Assembly (NCBI GenBank): GCA_039819665.1
Contig: JBCBRM010000035.1
Location: 32,255-96,254, forward strand
From: JAWPMV01 sp039819665
GTDB lineage: Bacteria > Bacteroidota > Bacteroidia > J057
Direction of reading: 5' to 3'
DNA: 64,000 bases
Shown: positions 35,940-45,176 of the stretch, piece after piece
Layout: every line of letters starts with the position of its first letter
How positions within the stretch are numbered: the stretch's first letter is position 1
The notes under the pieces: generated by a model
What the model saw: only the letters and a program-made list of their open reading frames with translations
What the model was told of the DNA's origin: nothing
Databases searched by the model: none
Made by a program: the position numbers and the translations under genes

Positions 35940-36413
35940 TTATCCTCTATAAGGCGTTGGTATACGCTTGTATATCTTCCGAACCTTAGCTCCATTGGCC
36001 TTCCAGACCAAAACAAGCTCATCAGCCGAATAGGATTCTACTTCATAAGGTATAGGAGGGTTCACTCCGTTCAAATCATATCCGTTGGCACTTTTGCATA
36101 GGAATACGATTTTATCTTCTCTTTTGTCTATGGTCCAAAGCCCTCCCATCTGTTGTCCATCCTCTACTTCTTCATAACTTCCGTCAGCCCACATCCGCAG
36201 TTGGTAAACATTATCCTCTCCAAATCCAGCATTACCACCAGCCAGTTCCCAACTCATAATTTTTTCACTCTTGATATCGCCAAGTAGTCCATCCAGTGCT
36301 GAATCAACTTGCCCGGGAGCAAAAGCAGTGGATAGAACAAAAATGCCCAGGAGACTGATGCTTGGTAAGATCAGTTTTGTCCAGGCAGTAGATTCTCGTT
36401 TGATAAAAAGCAT
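35940..36413 (-). CDS. Exported hypothetical protein, possibly lipocalin-like
   Basis: The 157-residue protein has an N-terminal hydrophobic segment (LPSISLLGIFVLSTAFA). A small beta-rich domain follows: MSWELAGGNAGFGEDNVYQL, MWADGSYEEVEDGQQMGGLW, DKIVFLCKSANGYDL. The pattern of a strand, GxW and short strands recalls lipocalin-like domains of Bacteroidota, but the match is weak. It is convergent with the previous gene and monocistronic. Function unknown. Confidence 0.68.
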   Translation of the reverse strand: MLFIKRESTAWTKLILPSISLLGIFVLSTAFAPGQVDSALDGLLGDIKSEKIMSWELAGGNAGFGEDNVYQLRMWADGSYEEVEDGQQMGGLWTIDKREDKIVFLCKSANGYDLNGVNPPIPYEVESYSADELVLVWKANGAKVRKIYKRIPTPYRG

Positions 36414-36685
36414 AAGGGGTTTTTCGTTTTATGATTAAAAGATGCTATCTAAAAATCCAACAAAAGTGCCAGCGGACAGGAATTTGAATAGATCTACTGA
36501 CTATCAGGTGTTTAACAAAATATATTTAGTACGGAAAGCGAAAGTATTTTCTCAATTAGAGAAAGTGAGCATCATTTTGGGAAGAAAAGCAGATCAAATC
36601 TGCAAAGGCAAAAAGAAAATGTCGCATAAGCGATACTCTGTAATTCTAAATTATTTTACCTAGCTTTCTATTAGAAACTGATAAT

Positions 36686-37375
36686 TTGACCCAATCAAAA
36701 ACTGGCATATTATTCTTTAGTAGAAATCCTTTTCAGGAATCTCGACATAAACAGGTGCACAAGGATAGAGAAAAGAATTTCAAGGCCCTTCATCTGATGT
36801 ATGATGGGGTTAAAAAGGCCATTGCCGGTTCTGAGATTCCTGCCATAGAGTTAGGACATCAATTGCAATCGGGAAATTCTTTTGCAGAAAGAATGTGTGA
36901 AGGGCTGAAATCCCTGTTTGCACAAGGCTTTGATCAGTTGATTGTGATTGGTAATGACTGTCCGCATTTGGAAGCGGAGGATCTTCTGTTAGCGAAAAAA
37001 GAATTACTTTCCGGGAAAAGTGTGATAGGCTATGAAAAAGATGGTGGTGCCTACCTTTTTGCCCTTTCCAAAGAGAATTTCGATGAGCAAGCCTTTCTGC
37101 AGCTTCCCTGGCAAAGTGAAAATCTAGGACAAGCTTTATTTGATTACCTCTCTTCCGATAGAGAAATCATCGAACTTGAAGAAAAAGAAGATATAGATAA
37201 TGTAGAAGATCTTCTTTGGCTGGTTTTATCTCTACGGATCTCTCAGATCCTTTTATTACTCCGTAAGCTTTTCAATACAGCATTCAAGAGAGAAAAGGAA
37301 CTTCCCATTCATTATTCGCGGCTCCCCGGTCCAGAGCAATCCTTAAGAGCACCCCCATTTTCTCTTTCCCTTTAA
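36686..37375 (+). CDS. DUF2064/TIGR04282-type transferase (arsenosugar-associated glycosyltransferase-like)
   Basis: The only in-frame start is TTG at 36686 (MTQSKTGILFFSRNPF); no ATG exists between it and the preceding in-frame stop. The 229-residue protein shows the DUF2064 order: FFSRNPFQESRHKQ, an NTP-binding-like DQLIVIGNDCPHLEAEDLLL with the conserved D-C-P, and IGYEKDGGAYLFALSK. The last 60 residues are less conserved. The family is CofC-like and named as an arsenosugar biosynthesis glycosyltransferase in TIGR04282; the activity is a family prediction. It stands 136 bp before susC and opens the arsenosugar-linked cluster running to ArsS. Confidence 0.78.
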   Translation: MTQSKTGILFFSRNPFQESRHKQVHKDREKNFKALHLMYDGVKKAIAGSEIPAIELGHQLQSGNSFAERMCEGLKSLFAQGFDQLIVIGNDCPHLEAEDLLLAKKELLSGKSVIGYEKDGGAYLFALSKENFDEQAFLQLPWQSENLGQALFDYLSSDREIIELEEKEDIDNVEDLLWLVLSLRISQILLLLRKLFNTAFKREKELPIHYSRLPGPEQSLRAPPFSLSL

Positions 37376-37400
37376 TTTTCTTTTCCTCCCAGAAAAGGAA

Positions 37401-37427
37401 GGCATATGCCATTCAGCATAGCTGAAT
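37401..37427. promoter_or_regulatory. Tandem palindromes upstream of susC, possible operator
   Basis: Two perfect palindromes adjoin: GGCATATGCC (37401-37410) and ATTCAGC-ATA-GCTGAAT (37411-37427). They lie about 85 bp before the susC start, in the gap after the DUF2064 gene. They may be operator sites or a hairpin in the leader. There is no T-run, so it is not an obvious terminator. Confidence 0.45.
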
Positions 37428-37511
37428 AGGTCTATTCACACATTAGGTATCCGAATCAGTGAATCATGGCTGTTTCGATGCATGTATTTCACCTAAATTC
37501 TAAAAACATAT

Positions 37512-40500
37512 ATGATAGGCGACAGGGTCCTGTACGGACTTATATTTATATGGAGCGTTTTTGCTCCGCGGATGACTTTTGCCCAGACGAAAAATATATC
37601 TGGAATTGTAAAAAGTCCTGAAGGCATCATAATTGGTGCTAGTATCCTCAATAAGGTAACTAAGCAAGGAGCAATAAGTGATGAGCAAGGAAAATTTTCT
37701 CTCGGAGCCAGCAATGGAGACAAAATCCAAATCAATTATCTGGGCTATGAACCCTATGAATTTATCGTTAAGAAAATCGGTTTTTATGAAATTGTACTTA
37801 GTGAAGCCAGTCTTGAACTAAATGAGGTATTTATTACGGCTTTAGGATTGGAGAGAAAAGCCGAAGATCTCGGTTATGTGGTACAAAAAGTTGATGCTGA
37901 AGAATTAACAGGGGTAAAGGCCGTCAACTTTCTCGATAATCTGGGGGCCAAAGTTGCAGGACTTACGGTAAATCAGGGAGCTACTGGCGTGGGTTCGTCT
38001 ACAAAAGTTACGATCCGAGGGGAGGCTTCTTTCACCAACAATAATCCTCTTTTCGTAGTCGATGGAGTGATCATCAATAATAACTCTATTCTCAATTTCA
38101 CCAATGAAGCGGCAGCAGGATTTCAGGAGGTTGATTTTGGGAATGGCGCCATGTCTGTCAATCCTGACGATATAGCTTCCGTTTCTGTGTTGAAGGGACC
38201 GGGGGCTGCAGCTCTATATGGAACCCGTGCCTCCAATGGTGTGATCATCATTACAACCAAGGACGGTTCTGAAAAAAATAGGGAATTCAGTTTTAGCTCA
38301 ACTACCTTTATTGAAAAACCCTTTCAGCTTCCTCGCTTTCAAAATGAGTTTGGGCAGGGAAATAGCGGAGAATTTGCCTTTGTAGATGGATTGGGTGGGG
38401 GAATAAATGATAATATTACCTATAGCTATGGTCCTGAGCTGGATGTAGGTTTGTTGATTCCTCAGCATGATAGCCCGGTTACCTTGTCGGACGGCAGAGT
38501 TGTGAGGGGAGGAGATGTGGCTGTTCACGGAGGTTTGCCCATTACCCCAACTCCTTTTACGTCCAGCCCGGATAATGTGAAGAACTTCTATGAAACTGGA
38601 GTAACTACTATTAATAATCTTGCTTTTTCAGGTACATCCGAAAATGGGAATTATCGTTTGTCCTTGACAGACCTGAGGAGCGAATCTGCCATTCCCGGAG
38701 TTGATCTGGATCGCAAGACTGCATCAGCTCGACTGGCCTTTCGCCCACTCAAAGGCTTAGAGATCGCTTCCAGCATCAATTATATCCATAGCCAAAGTCG
38801 CAACAGACCGGCTAATGGATATGGTTCGGAGAATATCAATTATTCCATTGTAGCATGGCTAGGGAGACAAACGGATTTGGAACCCTTAAGAGATTATTGG
38901 CAGCCGGGCCTTGAGGATGTGCAACAGTACTCTTTCAATTATACTTTTTTCGACAATCCCTATTTCATTCTGCTCGAAAACCGAAATTCCTTTCAGAGAA
39001 ATCGTGTCTTTGGAAATCTCGTGGCTTCTTATCAGTTCAATGAAAATCTGAGCCTGAGAGTACGGAGTGGAATGGATTACTCAGATGAGGGACGAAGATT
39101 CAGGCGAGCCTTCAGTTCCAACCGATTCAGAAATGGTGCTTATGCCGAGCATGATGTATTCTTTAGAGAAATCAATACGGACTTTCTCCTGAATTACAAT
39201 CGCCAGCTGGGAGACATTGGATTTGACCTTTCACTGGGAGGCAATCGCATGGATCAGGAAGCAGCTACCGTTCAAACGCAAGCGACCTCACTTGCCCAGC
39301 CTGGCATTTTTACCCTATCCAATGCAGCTTCTCCTCTTGAAATATTTGAGTTTGCATCTCAAAAGCGGATCAATAGCTTTTACGGTTTATTAAAGTTAAG
39401 CTACAAGGATATTCTTTATGTTGATGTGACGGGACGAAATGATTGGTCGAGTGCACTTGCCTCTCCTCTTTCTACGGCAAATACTTCATTTTTCTATCCC
39501 TCCTTTTCTTCCAGCTTAATCCTATCCAGAATAATCAACCTTCCCACCTGGTTCAATTTCGCCAAAGTACGGGGAAGTTGGGCGCAGGTCGGAAATGATA
39601 CGAACCCTTTCCAAACCGCTGGTGTTTTTCTTGCCCAAACGCCTTTCAATTCTCAACCTACTTTCAGTGATCAGAATAGAATCGCAAATGCAAATCTTCT
39701 GCCTGAGCAAACCAGCTCAGTAGAAGTAGGAGCTGAACTTCGATTCTTTGGAGATAGGTTGACCGTTGATGCGACCTATTACAATGCGCTTACCGATAAT
39801 CAGATCATTTCCTTGCCCATTGCAATCTCTTCCGGATACAATGAGCAAGTAGTAAATGGCGGAGCTGTTCGTTCGGAAGGAGTAGAACTGATTTTGGGGC
39901 TAAGGCCTATCTACAATCGTAAGTTTAAGTGGCGCATGTTCTTCAACTTTAGCAGAAATGTAGCTACAGTTGAGTCCCTTCCCGTTGAAGCGGAGCGTTT
40001 GACCCTGGCTTATACCCGGGTGTATGACAATGTCAATCAAACAGTCTGGTATCAGGTGCGCGAAGGAGATAGAATCGGCGATATGTGGGGAACGGGTTAT
40101 CTGCGAAATGAAAATGGAGATTTTGTGGTCAATGAGCAGGGACGTTTCATCGTAGACAATACCCTCAAGAAACTGGGCAATTATAATCCCGATTTCATCC
40201 TGGGCTTCAACAACCAAATCGAGTGGAACAATTTCAAACTGGGTTTTGTGGTGGATTGGAGACAAGGAGGGGAACTTATTTCTCGTACGCAAGCTTTAGC
40301 CGGGGTAGGAGGGCAGTTGGAAGAAACCGCTTTCAGGCCTGAAGGAGGAATTATCATTGACGGGGTACAGAACATCGGTTCTGCGACCGAACCCAATTAT
40401 GTACAAAATACAACGGCAATTTCTCCAGAAGCCTATTATCGTCAATTCTACGATAGAAACCACGAGGAGAACAATACCTATGACGCTAGCTATGTGAAAC

Positions 40501-40718
40501 TGCGAGAATTCAGCCTGGGCTATAATTTCCCCATTACAGGAAGTATAGAATCTCTAAGAATATCGTTGATAGGTAGAAATCTTTTAGCCATTTCCGGCAT
40601 CCCGCATTTTGATCCCGAGCAGCTAGCCGTTCAGGGCAACAACTTTGTCCTCGGTGTTGAGGATATGTCTTATCCCACTGTCAGAAGCTTTGGAGTTAAT
40701 GTCGGTATTGAATTTTAG
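37512..40718 (+). CDS. SusC/RagA-type TonB-linked outer-membrane transporter
   Basis: The 1068-residue protein has a signal peptide (near MTFA-Q), a carboxypeptidase-regulatory-like domain (ISGIVKSPEGIIIGASILNK), and a plug with the SusC signature (DNLGAKVAGLTVNQGATGVG, NNNPLFVVDGVIINNN, VLKGPGAAALYGTRASNGVI). A beta-barrel ending in the expected terminal aromatic (SFGVNVGIEF) completes it. It imports a ligand through the outer membrane, powered by TonB. With the SusD protein encoded 130 bp downstream it forms the usual pair. Most such pairs take up glycans; here the neighbours are arsenosugar-type genes, not glycosidases. Confidence 0.93.
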   Translation: MIGDRVLYGLIFIWSVFAPRMTFAQTKNISGIVKSPEGIIIGASILNKVTKQGAISDEQGKFSLGASNGDKIQINYLGYEPYEFIVKKIGFYEIVLSEASLELNEVFITALGLERKAEDLGYVVQKVDAEELTGVKAVNFLDNLGAKVAGLTVNQGATGVGSSTKVTIRGEASFTNNNPLFVVDGVIINNNSILNFTNEAAAGFQEVDFGNGAMSVNPDDIASVSVLKGPGAAALYGTRASNGVIIITTKDGSEKNREFSFSSTTFIEKPFQLPRFQNEFGQGNSGEFAFVDGLGGGINDNITYSYGPELDVGLLIPQHDSPVTLSDGRVVRGGDVAVHGGLPITPTPFTSSPDNVKNFYETGVTTINNLAFSGTSENGNYRLSLTDLRSESAIPGVDLDRKTASARLAFRPLKGLEIASSINYIHSQSRNRPANGYGSENINYSIVAWLGRQTDLEPLRDYWQPGLEDVQQYSFNYTFFDNPYFILLENRNSFQRNRVFGNLVASYQFNENLSLRVRSGMDYSDEGRRFRRAFSSNRFRNGAYAEHDVFFREINTDFLLNYNRQLGDIGFDLSLGGNRMDQEAATVQTQATSLAQPGIFTLSNAASPLEIFEFASQKRINSFYGLLKLSYKDILYVDVTGRNDWSSALASPLSTANTSFFYPSFSSSLILSRIINLPTWFNFAKVRGSWAQVGNDTNPFQTAGVFLAQTPFNSQPTFSDQNRIANANLLPEQTSSVEVGAELRFFGDRLTVDATYYNALTDNQIISLPIAISSGYNEQVVNGGAVRSEGVELILGLRPIYNRKFKWRMFFNFSRNVATVESLPVEAERLTLAYTRVYDNVNQTVWYQVREGDRIGDMWGTGYLRNENGDFVVNEQGRFIVDNTLKKLGNYNPDFILGFNNQIEWNNFKLGFVVDWRQGGELISRTQALAGVGGQLEETAFRPEGGIIIDGVQNIGSATEPNYVQNTTAISPEAYYRQFYDRNHEENNTYDASYVKLREFSLGYNFPITGSIESLRISLIGRNLLAISGIPHFDPEQLAVQGNNFVLGVEDMSYPTVRSFGVNVGIEF

Positions 40719-40848
40719 GAATAAATCTCTTTGCAACATTTTAGAAAAGTTGCGCAAAATCGGAACGGCCCAACCAAGGCCTACACGCAAGTCCATCCGC
40801 CCACGGCCGTTCCAACTCCAGCGCGCTTATCTGAAATAAAGAATCAAT

Positions 40849-42294
40849 ATGAAAATCATACACCTTATATATATAAGCTTATTCGCACTACTGATTTCCT
40901 CCTGTGCAGATCAGTTTGAGGAGATCAATACCAATCCCAACGCACCCATTGATGTGGAGTCGAGTTTGTTGCTCCGGCATGTCTTGTTTGACTATGCTGA
41001 GCAGATGTCCTATGAAGGTTTTGTAGCAGGGAATCTGCTAGGTCAGTATTTCACTGCTATCGATTTCAACCTATTCGATAGACATAGTTTGACGGAGACA
41101 CAGTTTGGGGGAAATCCCTGGCCCATTCTTTATACCAATCTCCGGGATAATGAGATCATTTTGGAGAAAGCAAGATCAGAAGCCACGGCGGAAGTTTATG
41201 AAGGTCCTGCTTTGATCTTAAAAGCCTATATGACAGCAGCTCTGACCGATATGTATGGAAATGTTCCTTATAAAGAGGCATTAAATGGGAAAGAAGGAAC
41301 GGTTACCCCCCTTTATGATGAGCAGGAAGACATTTATCTGGGCGAAAATGGAATTCTGGATAATCTGGAAAAGGCAATTTTGGCCATCAACAACTATCAG
41401 GGAAGTATCGCTTTGGACGGAGATATCCTCTTTAATGGGAACCTGAATGCATGGCTGCGTTTTGCCAATTCCCTCAAACTTAAATACCTCATGCGATGCA
41501 GCGAACAGCATGATAGCAGAGCTATGGTACAGGCTATTTACGATGAAGGGAATTTTATCAGAGTGAATCAGCAAAATGCCACTTTCGACTTCACCAATAC
41601 CGAACCCAATAACTTTCGATTGGCTAGCGCTCGTATTGGGGATTTCAACCTCTTCATCATGTCGGAGACGATGGAGGAAATTCTGAAGGATTTGAACGAC
41701 CCTCGTATGGCAGTTTTCTTTCGCCCAACCTCCAACAACCCCAACGAGTTCAACGGATTATTGAATGGTCCTGATGCTTCACAGACCTCTATTTCAGTTG
41801 CAGATTTCTCTTTGTCTGGAACCATTTTCAGAGAACGAACAGGAAATCTGGACGCCAACTATATGACGGCCTGGGAAACACATTTCCTCTTGGCGGAGGC
41901 TGCTGAAAGAGGTTGGATCAATGCAGATGCTCAAACTTTGTATGAAGAAGGAGTAAGACTGGCCTTTGAATACTGGCAAACGGAGATGCCTGCCGATTAC
42001 CTAACAACTGGAAATGCGGCTTTTGGGCAGAATGGAGCTAATCCTATTGAGCAGATTATCACGCAAAAGTGGCTGGCCAATATTGTCAATGGCTATGAAG
42101 GATGGATCGAGTATCGCAGAACCGGCTTTCCCCGGCTAAAAACGGTCTCTGCCAGTCTGAACAATGACTTGATTCCGGTTCGACTTCCTTATCCCACAGA
42201 TGAAGCTGCTTTGAATACAGCCAATTATAATGTTGCGGCATCGGCTACGGATGGGAACAGCGTTAATTCAGCAGTTTGGTGGGATGTGGATTAG
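40849..42294 (+). CDS. SusD/RagB-type surface lipoprotein
   Basis: The 481-residue protein has a lipobox signal (YISLFALLISSCADQFEEIN). The SusD fold follows: TPR-like helices, NTNPNAPIDVESSLLLRH, ILKAYMTAALTDMYGNVPYK, YMTAWETHFLLAEAAERGW and IITQKWLANIVNGYEGWIEY. The last segments match the SusD-like (SusD/RagB 2) group. It caps the SusC barrel and captures ligand at the cell surface. It is followed by a hairpin-rich repeat and then the symporter, so the cluster may be one long transcript with processing at the repeat (inference). Confidence 0.93.
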   Translation: MKIIHLIYISLFALLISSCADQFEEINTNPNAPIDVESSLLLRHVLFDYAEQMSYEGFVAGNLLGQYFTAIDFNLFDRHSLTETQFGGNPWPILYTNLRDNEIILEKARSEATAEVYEGPALILKAYMTAALTDMYGNVPYKEALNGKEGTVTPLYDEQEDIYLGENGILDNLEKAILAINNYQGSIALDGDILFNGNLNAWLRFANSLKLKYLMRCSEQHDSRAMVQAIYDEGNFIRVNQQNATFDFTNTEPNNFRLASARIGDFNLFIMSETMEEILKDLNDPRMAVFFRPTSNNPNEFNGLLNGPDASQTSISVADFSLSGTIFRERTGNLDANYMTAWETHFLLAEAAERGWINADAQTLYEEGVRLAFEYWQTEMPADYLTTGNAAFGQNGANPIEQIITQKWLANIVNGYEGWIEYRRTGFPRLKTVSASLNNDLIPVRLPYPTDEAALNTANYNVAASATDGNSVNSAVWWDVD

Positions 42295-42323
42295 AGAGAA
42301 AATGATTAGGACCACAAAAAAAC

Positions 42324-42421
42324 TGTCATCCCGGAATCTGTCCAAGCAGATGTCCGGGATCCCTAGCAACTATAAAGAGTTAGCTAGAGTTCCCGGCTCT
42401 TGGAATAAGGCCGAGATGACA
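42324..42421. repeat. Multi-hairpin intergenic element between susD-like and symporter genes
   Basis: The element is bounded by the inverted ends TGTCATC/GATGACA. Inside are ATCCCGGA...TCCGGGAT with an inner ATCTG/CAGAT, then CTAGC...GCTAG, then AGAG...CTCT around CCCGG. The TGTCATCCCGGA opening is like dispersed palindromic elements in many genomes of this phylum. It lies in the middle of an apparent operon and may modulate mRNA stability. Confidence 0.6.
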
Positions 42422-42446
42422 TCCTTGTTTAATCAAAAATTCAAGC

Positions 42447-43811
42447 ATGGATAGCATCAGCCTACAATGGACACTGCTCATCGGCTCTAGCCTGCTGATC
42501 TTTTTCATCTCCCCCTGGGCGAAGACAAAAGAGGACTTCTTCCGTGGGAGCAAAAATGAGCAGGCGCCCGGTTTTTGGATGTTGACCAGTAGCCTGGTCA
42601 TTAGTTGGCTGTTTGCCAAGTCTATCACCAATGCCGCCAATCTGGGAATGAACTTTGGAATGGTCGGTGGTGTCGCCTATGCAGCCTATTACTTCTCCTT
42701 TCTGGTTGCAGGCATCATCATTTATCGGATGCGTATCAGGGGAGGCTATGCATCCTTACACAATTTTCTCGAGAGTAAGTATGGTAGTAGCGCGGTGTTG
42801 ATCTTTTCTATACTGATCGGCATCCGCCTGCTTAATGAAGTTTGGTCCAATAATTTGGTGATCGGTTCTTATTTCGGAGAAAGTGGGAGCAGTCCGTTTT
42901 ATTTGTCCATAGTGGTATTCACCCTGCTGACTGTTGCCTATACCTTAAAAGGCGGATTAAGGAGTTCCCTACTAACGGATTTGATTCAAATGGTCCTGTT
43001 TGGGGTACTCCTATTTGTCATCCTTGGCATCATTCTCCCAAAAGAAGATGGAGATATAGGAAAGTTTGTAAGCAGTGGAAGTTGGACAATTGCAGGTGGA
43101 CTTGACCTCTTTTTCGTTGCCATTATCCAGGTATTCAGCTATCCTTTTCATGATCCGGTATTAACTGACCGAGCTTTCATCAGTGAGCCCAAGACGACCT
43201 TACGGAGCTTTATTTTCGCTACCCTTTTAGGCTCACTTTGCATTCTGCTTTTCAGCTTTGTAGGCATTTATGCTTCTTTCGAAGGCATGGAAGGACAAGC
43301 CCCCGTGGAAGTCAGCAAACTCCTAGGATTAAGCATGATGCTGGCCATGAATTTCATCATGGTTACCTCAGCTTCCTCAACCCTCGATTCCGCTTTCAAT
43401 TCCTTTGCAAAACTCTTTGTCATCGATCATCGATTGTTTGAGGAAAGGCAAATCTTTTTTGGAAGATGGGTCATTGCAAGTTTGGCTGTACTGGGAACCA
43501 TCCCGGCTTTTCTGGGTGCTGAGATTCTATCTGCTACTACCATAAGTGGAACCATGGTGCTGGGTTTGAGTCCGGTTTTTCTATTTTGGAATCGATCTTT
43601 CCCCCGAATCTCCTATTACCTAAGTATAGGCGTAGGATTGCTATTCGGTTTCCTGCTGGCAGCAGATCTCTATCCAAAATCATGGGTATTCTTTGAAAGC
43701 ACATATGCAGCCTTATTATCCGCCAACATCATAGCTGTGAGCCTTTGTTTCCTTCTTTTTTTAGCACCCGCACTTTTTACCAAAACTAAAACTTATGAAA
43801 GCATCGCATAA
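42447..43811 (+). CDS. Sodium:solute symporter family (SSS) transporter
   Basis: The 454-residue protein has about 12-13 membrane helices with SSS family traits: SSLVISWLFAKSITNAANLG near the first helices, VAYTLKGGLRSSLLTDLIQM, the sodium-site segment MLAMNFIMVTSASSTLDSAF, and hydrophilic GSKNEQAPGFW before the first long helix. It should carry a small solute across the inner membrane with Na+. Its end overlaps the next start by 17 bp, so it is coupled to the metallophosphoesterase/CMD gene. Placed after SusCD it looks like the inner-membrane step of the same uptake route. Confidence 0.9.
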   Translation: MDSISLQWTLLIGSSLLIFFISPWAKTKEDFFRGSKNEQAPGFWMLTSSLVISWLFAKSITNAANLGMNFGMVGGVAYAAYYFSFLVAGIIIYRMRIRGGYASLHNFLESKYGSSAVLIFSILIGIRLLNEVWSNNLVIGSYFGESGSSPFYLSIVVFTLLTVAYTLKGGLRSSLLTDLIQMVLFGVLLFVILGIILPKEDGDIGKFVSSGSWTIAGGLDLFFVAIIQVFSYPFHDPVLTDRAFISEPKTTLRSFIFATLLGSLCILLFSFVGIYASFEGMEGQAPVEVSKLLGLSMMLAMNFIMVTSASSTLDSAFNSFAKLFVIDHRLFEERQIFFGRWVIASLAVLGTIPAFLGAEILSATTISGTMVLGLSPVFLFWNRSFPRISYYLSIGVGLLFGFLLAADLYPKSWVFFESTYAALLSANIIAVSLCFLLFLAPALFTKTKTYESIA

Positions 43812-45018
43812 TATAGGGACCCTTCAGGGACGCCTCCTGGTCTTCGGTGGAGTCTACAGCAATCTCCAGGCTTTGGAAGCTTTGTATGAGATTGCGCAAA
43901 AGGAAAAGATTCCTCCTGAAAACATCATCTGTACAGGAGATGTAATCGCTTACTGTTCTCAACCCAATGAATGCGTCTCTTTGATAAAAGATTGGGGCAT
44001 CCATTGCATAGCCGGAAATGTAGAAGAAAACCTCAGCAATGGGGTAGAGGACTGCGGGTGTAATTTTGCGGAAGGCAGTCGTTGTGATATGCTCTCGCAG
44101 CAATGGTATCCCTTTGCACGAACCGAAGTAAGCGAATCTTCTTTGACATGGATAAAAGAACTGCCCTTTCACCTGGATTTTAGCTATGCCGGGAAAAAGT
44201 TTGGAGTCGTTCATGGTTCTTACGATGTCATTTCCGAATACATATTTGCTTCCTCACCCTGGGAAGTAAAACAGGAGTATTTCGATAAATCGGGTATGGA
44301 TGTGATCCTGTCCGGTCATTGTGGATTGCCTTTTTCGGAGGAAAAAGCAGGTATGTCCTGGTTAAACCCCGGCGTCATCGGTATGCCCGCCAATGATGGT
44401 ACGCCCCGAACCTGGTACATGATCCTTGAGGAAGAGGAAGATGGATTTTCCCATAGCCATCATGCCCTCGAATATAATCATGTTCAAACTTCCAAACGCA
44501 TGCGACTCAAGGGGCTTCCCGATGCCTATGCAGATACCCTGATAAATGGCCTTTGGGACAATAATGATATCCTACCTGAAGAAGAAACTTCTCAGCAAGG
44601 AGTCAGAATTACTTTGGCCGATCCTCCGGGATATGTTGCTCCCACACCTCAACCTTCACCTTTACATCAATCAAAAAAGAATATGTCAAACACCTATTAT
44701 AACCCCAAAGACCTTAATAAATTCGGCGACGTTTCAGAATGGCAACCCGAATTGGGAGAGAAGTATTTTGAGTACTACGGATCAGTCTTTAAGGACGGAG
44801 AACTTAGTGCCAGAGAAAAAGCCCTGATTGCCCTGGCCGTTTCCCATGCCATAAAATGCCCCTTTTGCATCGACATGTACACCAAAAATGCAGTGGTTAA
44901 AGGCTATGACGAAGGACAAATGATGGAGGCCCTGCATGTAGCCACAGCTATCCAAAGCGGATCCGTCCTTATTCATGGCGTCCAGATGATGCAGAAAGCC
45001 GAAGAGATTATGATGTAG
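43795..45018 (+). CDS. Metallophosphoesterase-like domain fused to arsenosugar-associated CMD peroxidase-like domain
   Basis: One 407-residue frame covers two units. Residues 1-270 resemble a YfcE-type metallophosphoesterase: ICTGDVIAY, IAGNVEENL, VEDCGCNFAEGS, VVHGS and LSGHCGLPF. The first metal motif, normally DxHGN, reads FGGVYSN, so Asp and His are missing. A Pro-rich linker (VAPTPQPSPLHQSKKN) leads to residues from about 300, a carboxymuconolactone-decarboxylase/AhpD-like domain (TYYNPKDLNKFGDVSEW) with CPFC at Cys355 and Cys358. This second part matches the arsenosugar biosynthesis-associated peroxidase-like family, usually a separate gene. An ATG at the junction could allow a separate start. 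ArsS follows. Confidence 0.82.
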   Translation: MKASHNIGTLQGRLLVFGGVYSNLQALEALYEIAQKEKIPPENIICTGDVIAYCSQPNECVSLIKDWGIHCIAGNVEENLSNGVEDCGCNFAEGSRCDMLSQQWYPFARTEVSESSLTWIKELPFHLDFSYAGKKFGVVHGSYDVISEYIFASSPWEVKQEYFDKSGMDVILSGHCGLPFSEEKAGMSWLNPGVIGMPANDGTPRTWYMILEEEEDGFSHSHHALEYNHVQTSKRMRLKGLPDAYADTLINGLWDNNDILPEEETSQQGVRITLADPPGYVAPTPQPSPLHQSKKNMSNTYYNPKDLNKFGDVSEWQPELGEKYFEYYGSVFKDGELSAREKALIALAVSHAIKCPFCIDMYTKNAVVKGYDEGQMMEALHVATAIQSGSVLIHGVQMMQKAEEIMM

Positions 45019-45176
45019 GTTCTACTCCTGCTTTTTGTTTGCAAAAAGTAGGCAAAAACCTTCGAGATGTTAAAGCCAGATCACAACTCTGCCCCGGAGC
45101 CCAAATCTTGAAGGCCAACGCCTAGGTGTGAAAGGCCCAGACTTACAATAGGAATAAACTTATAACAAAAAATAAA

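Noticed and set aside
36442..36663. 73-residue plus-strand frame before the DUF2064 gene
   Set aside because: Composition is basic and irregular, no domain or signal, and it occupies the promoter gap of the divergent gene; not enough to call a gene.
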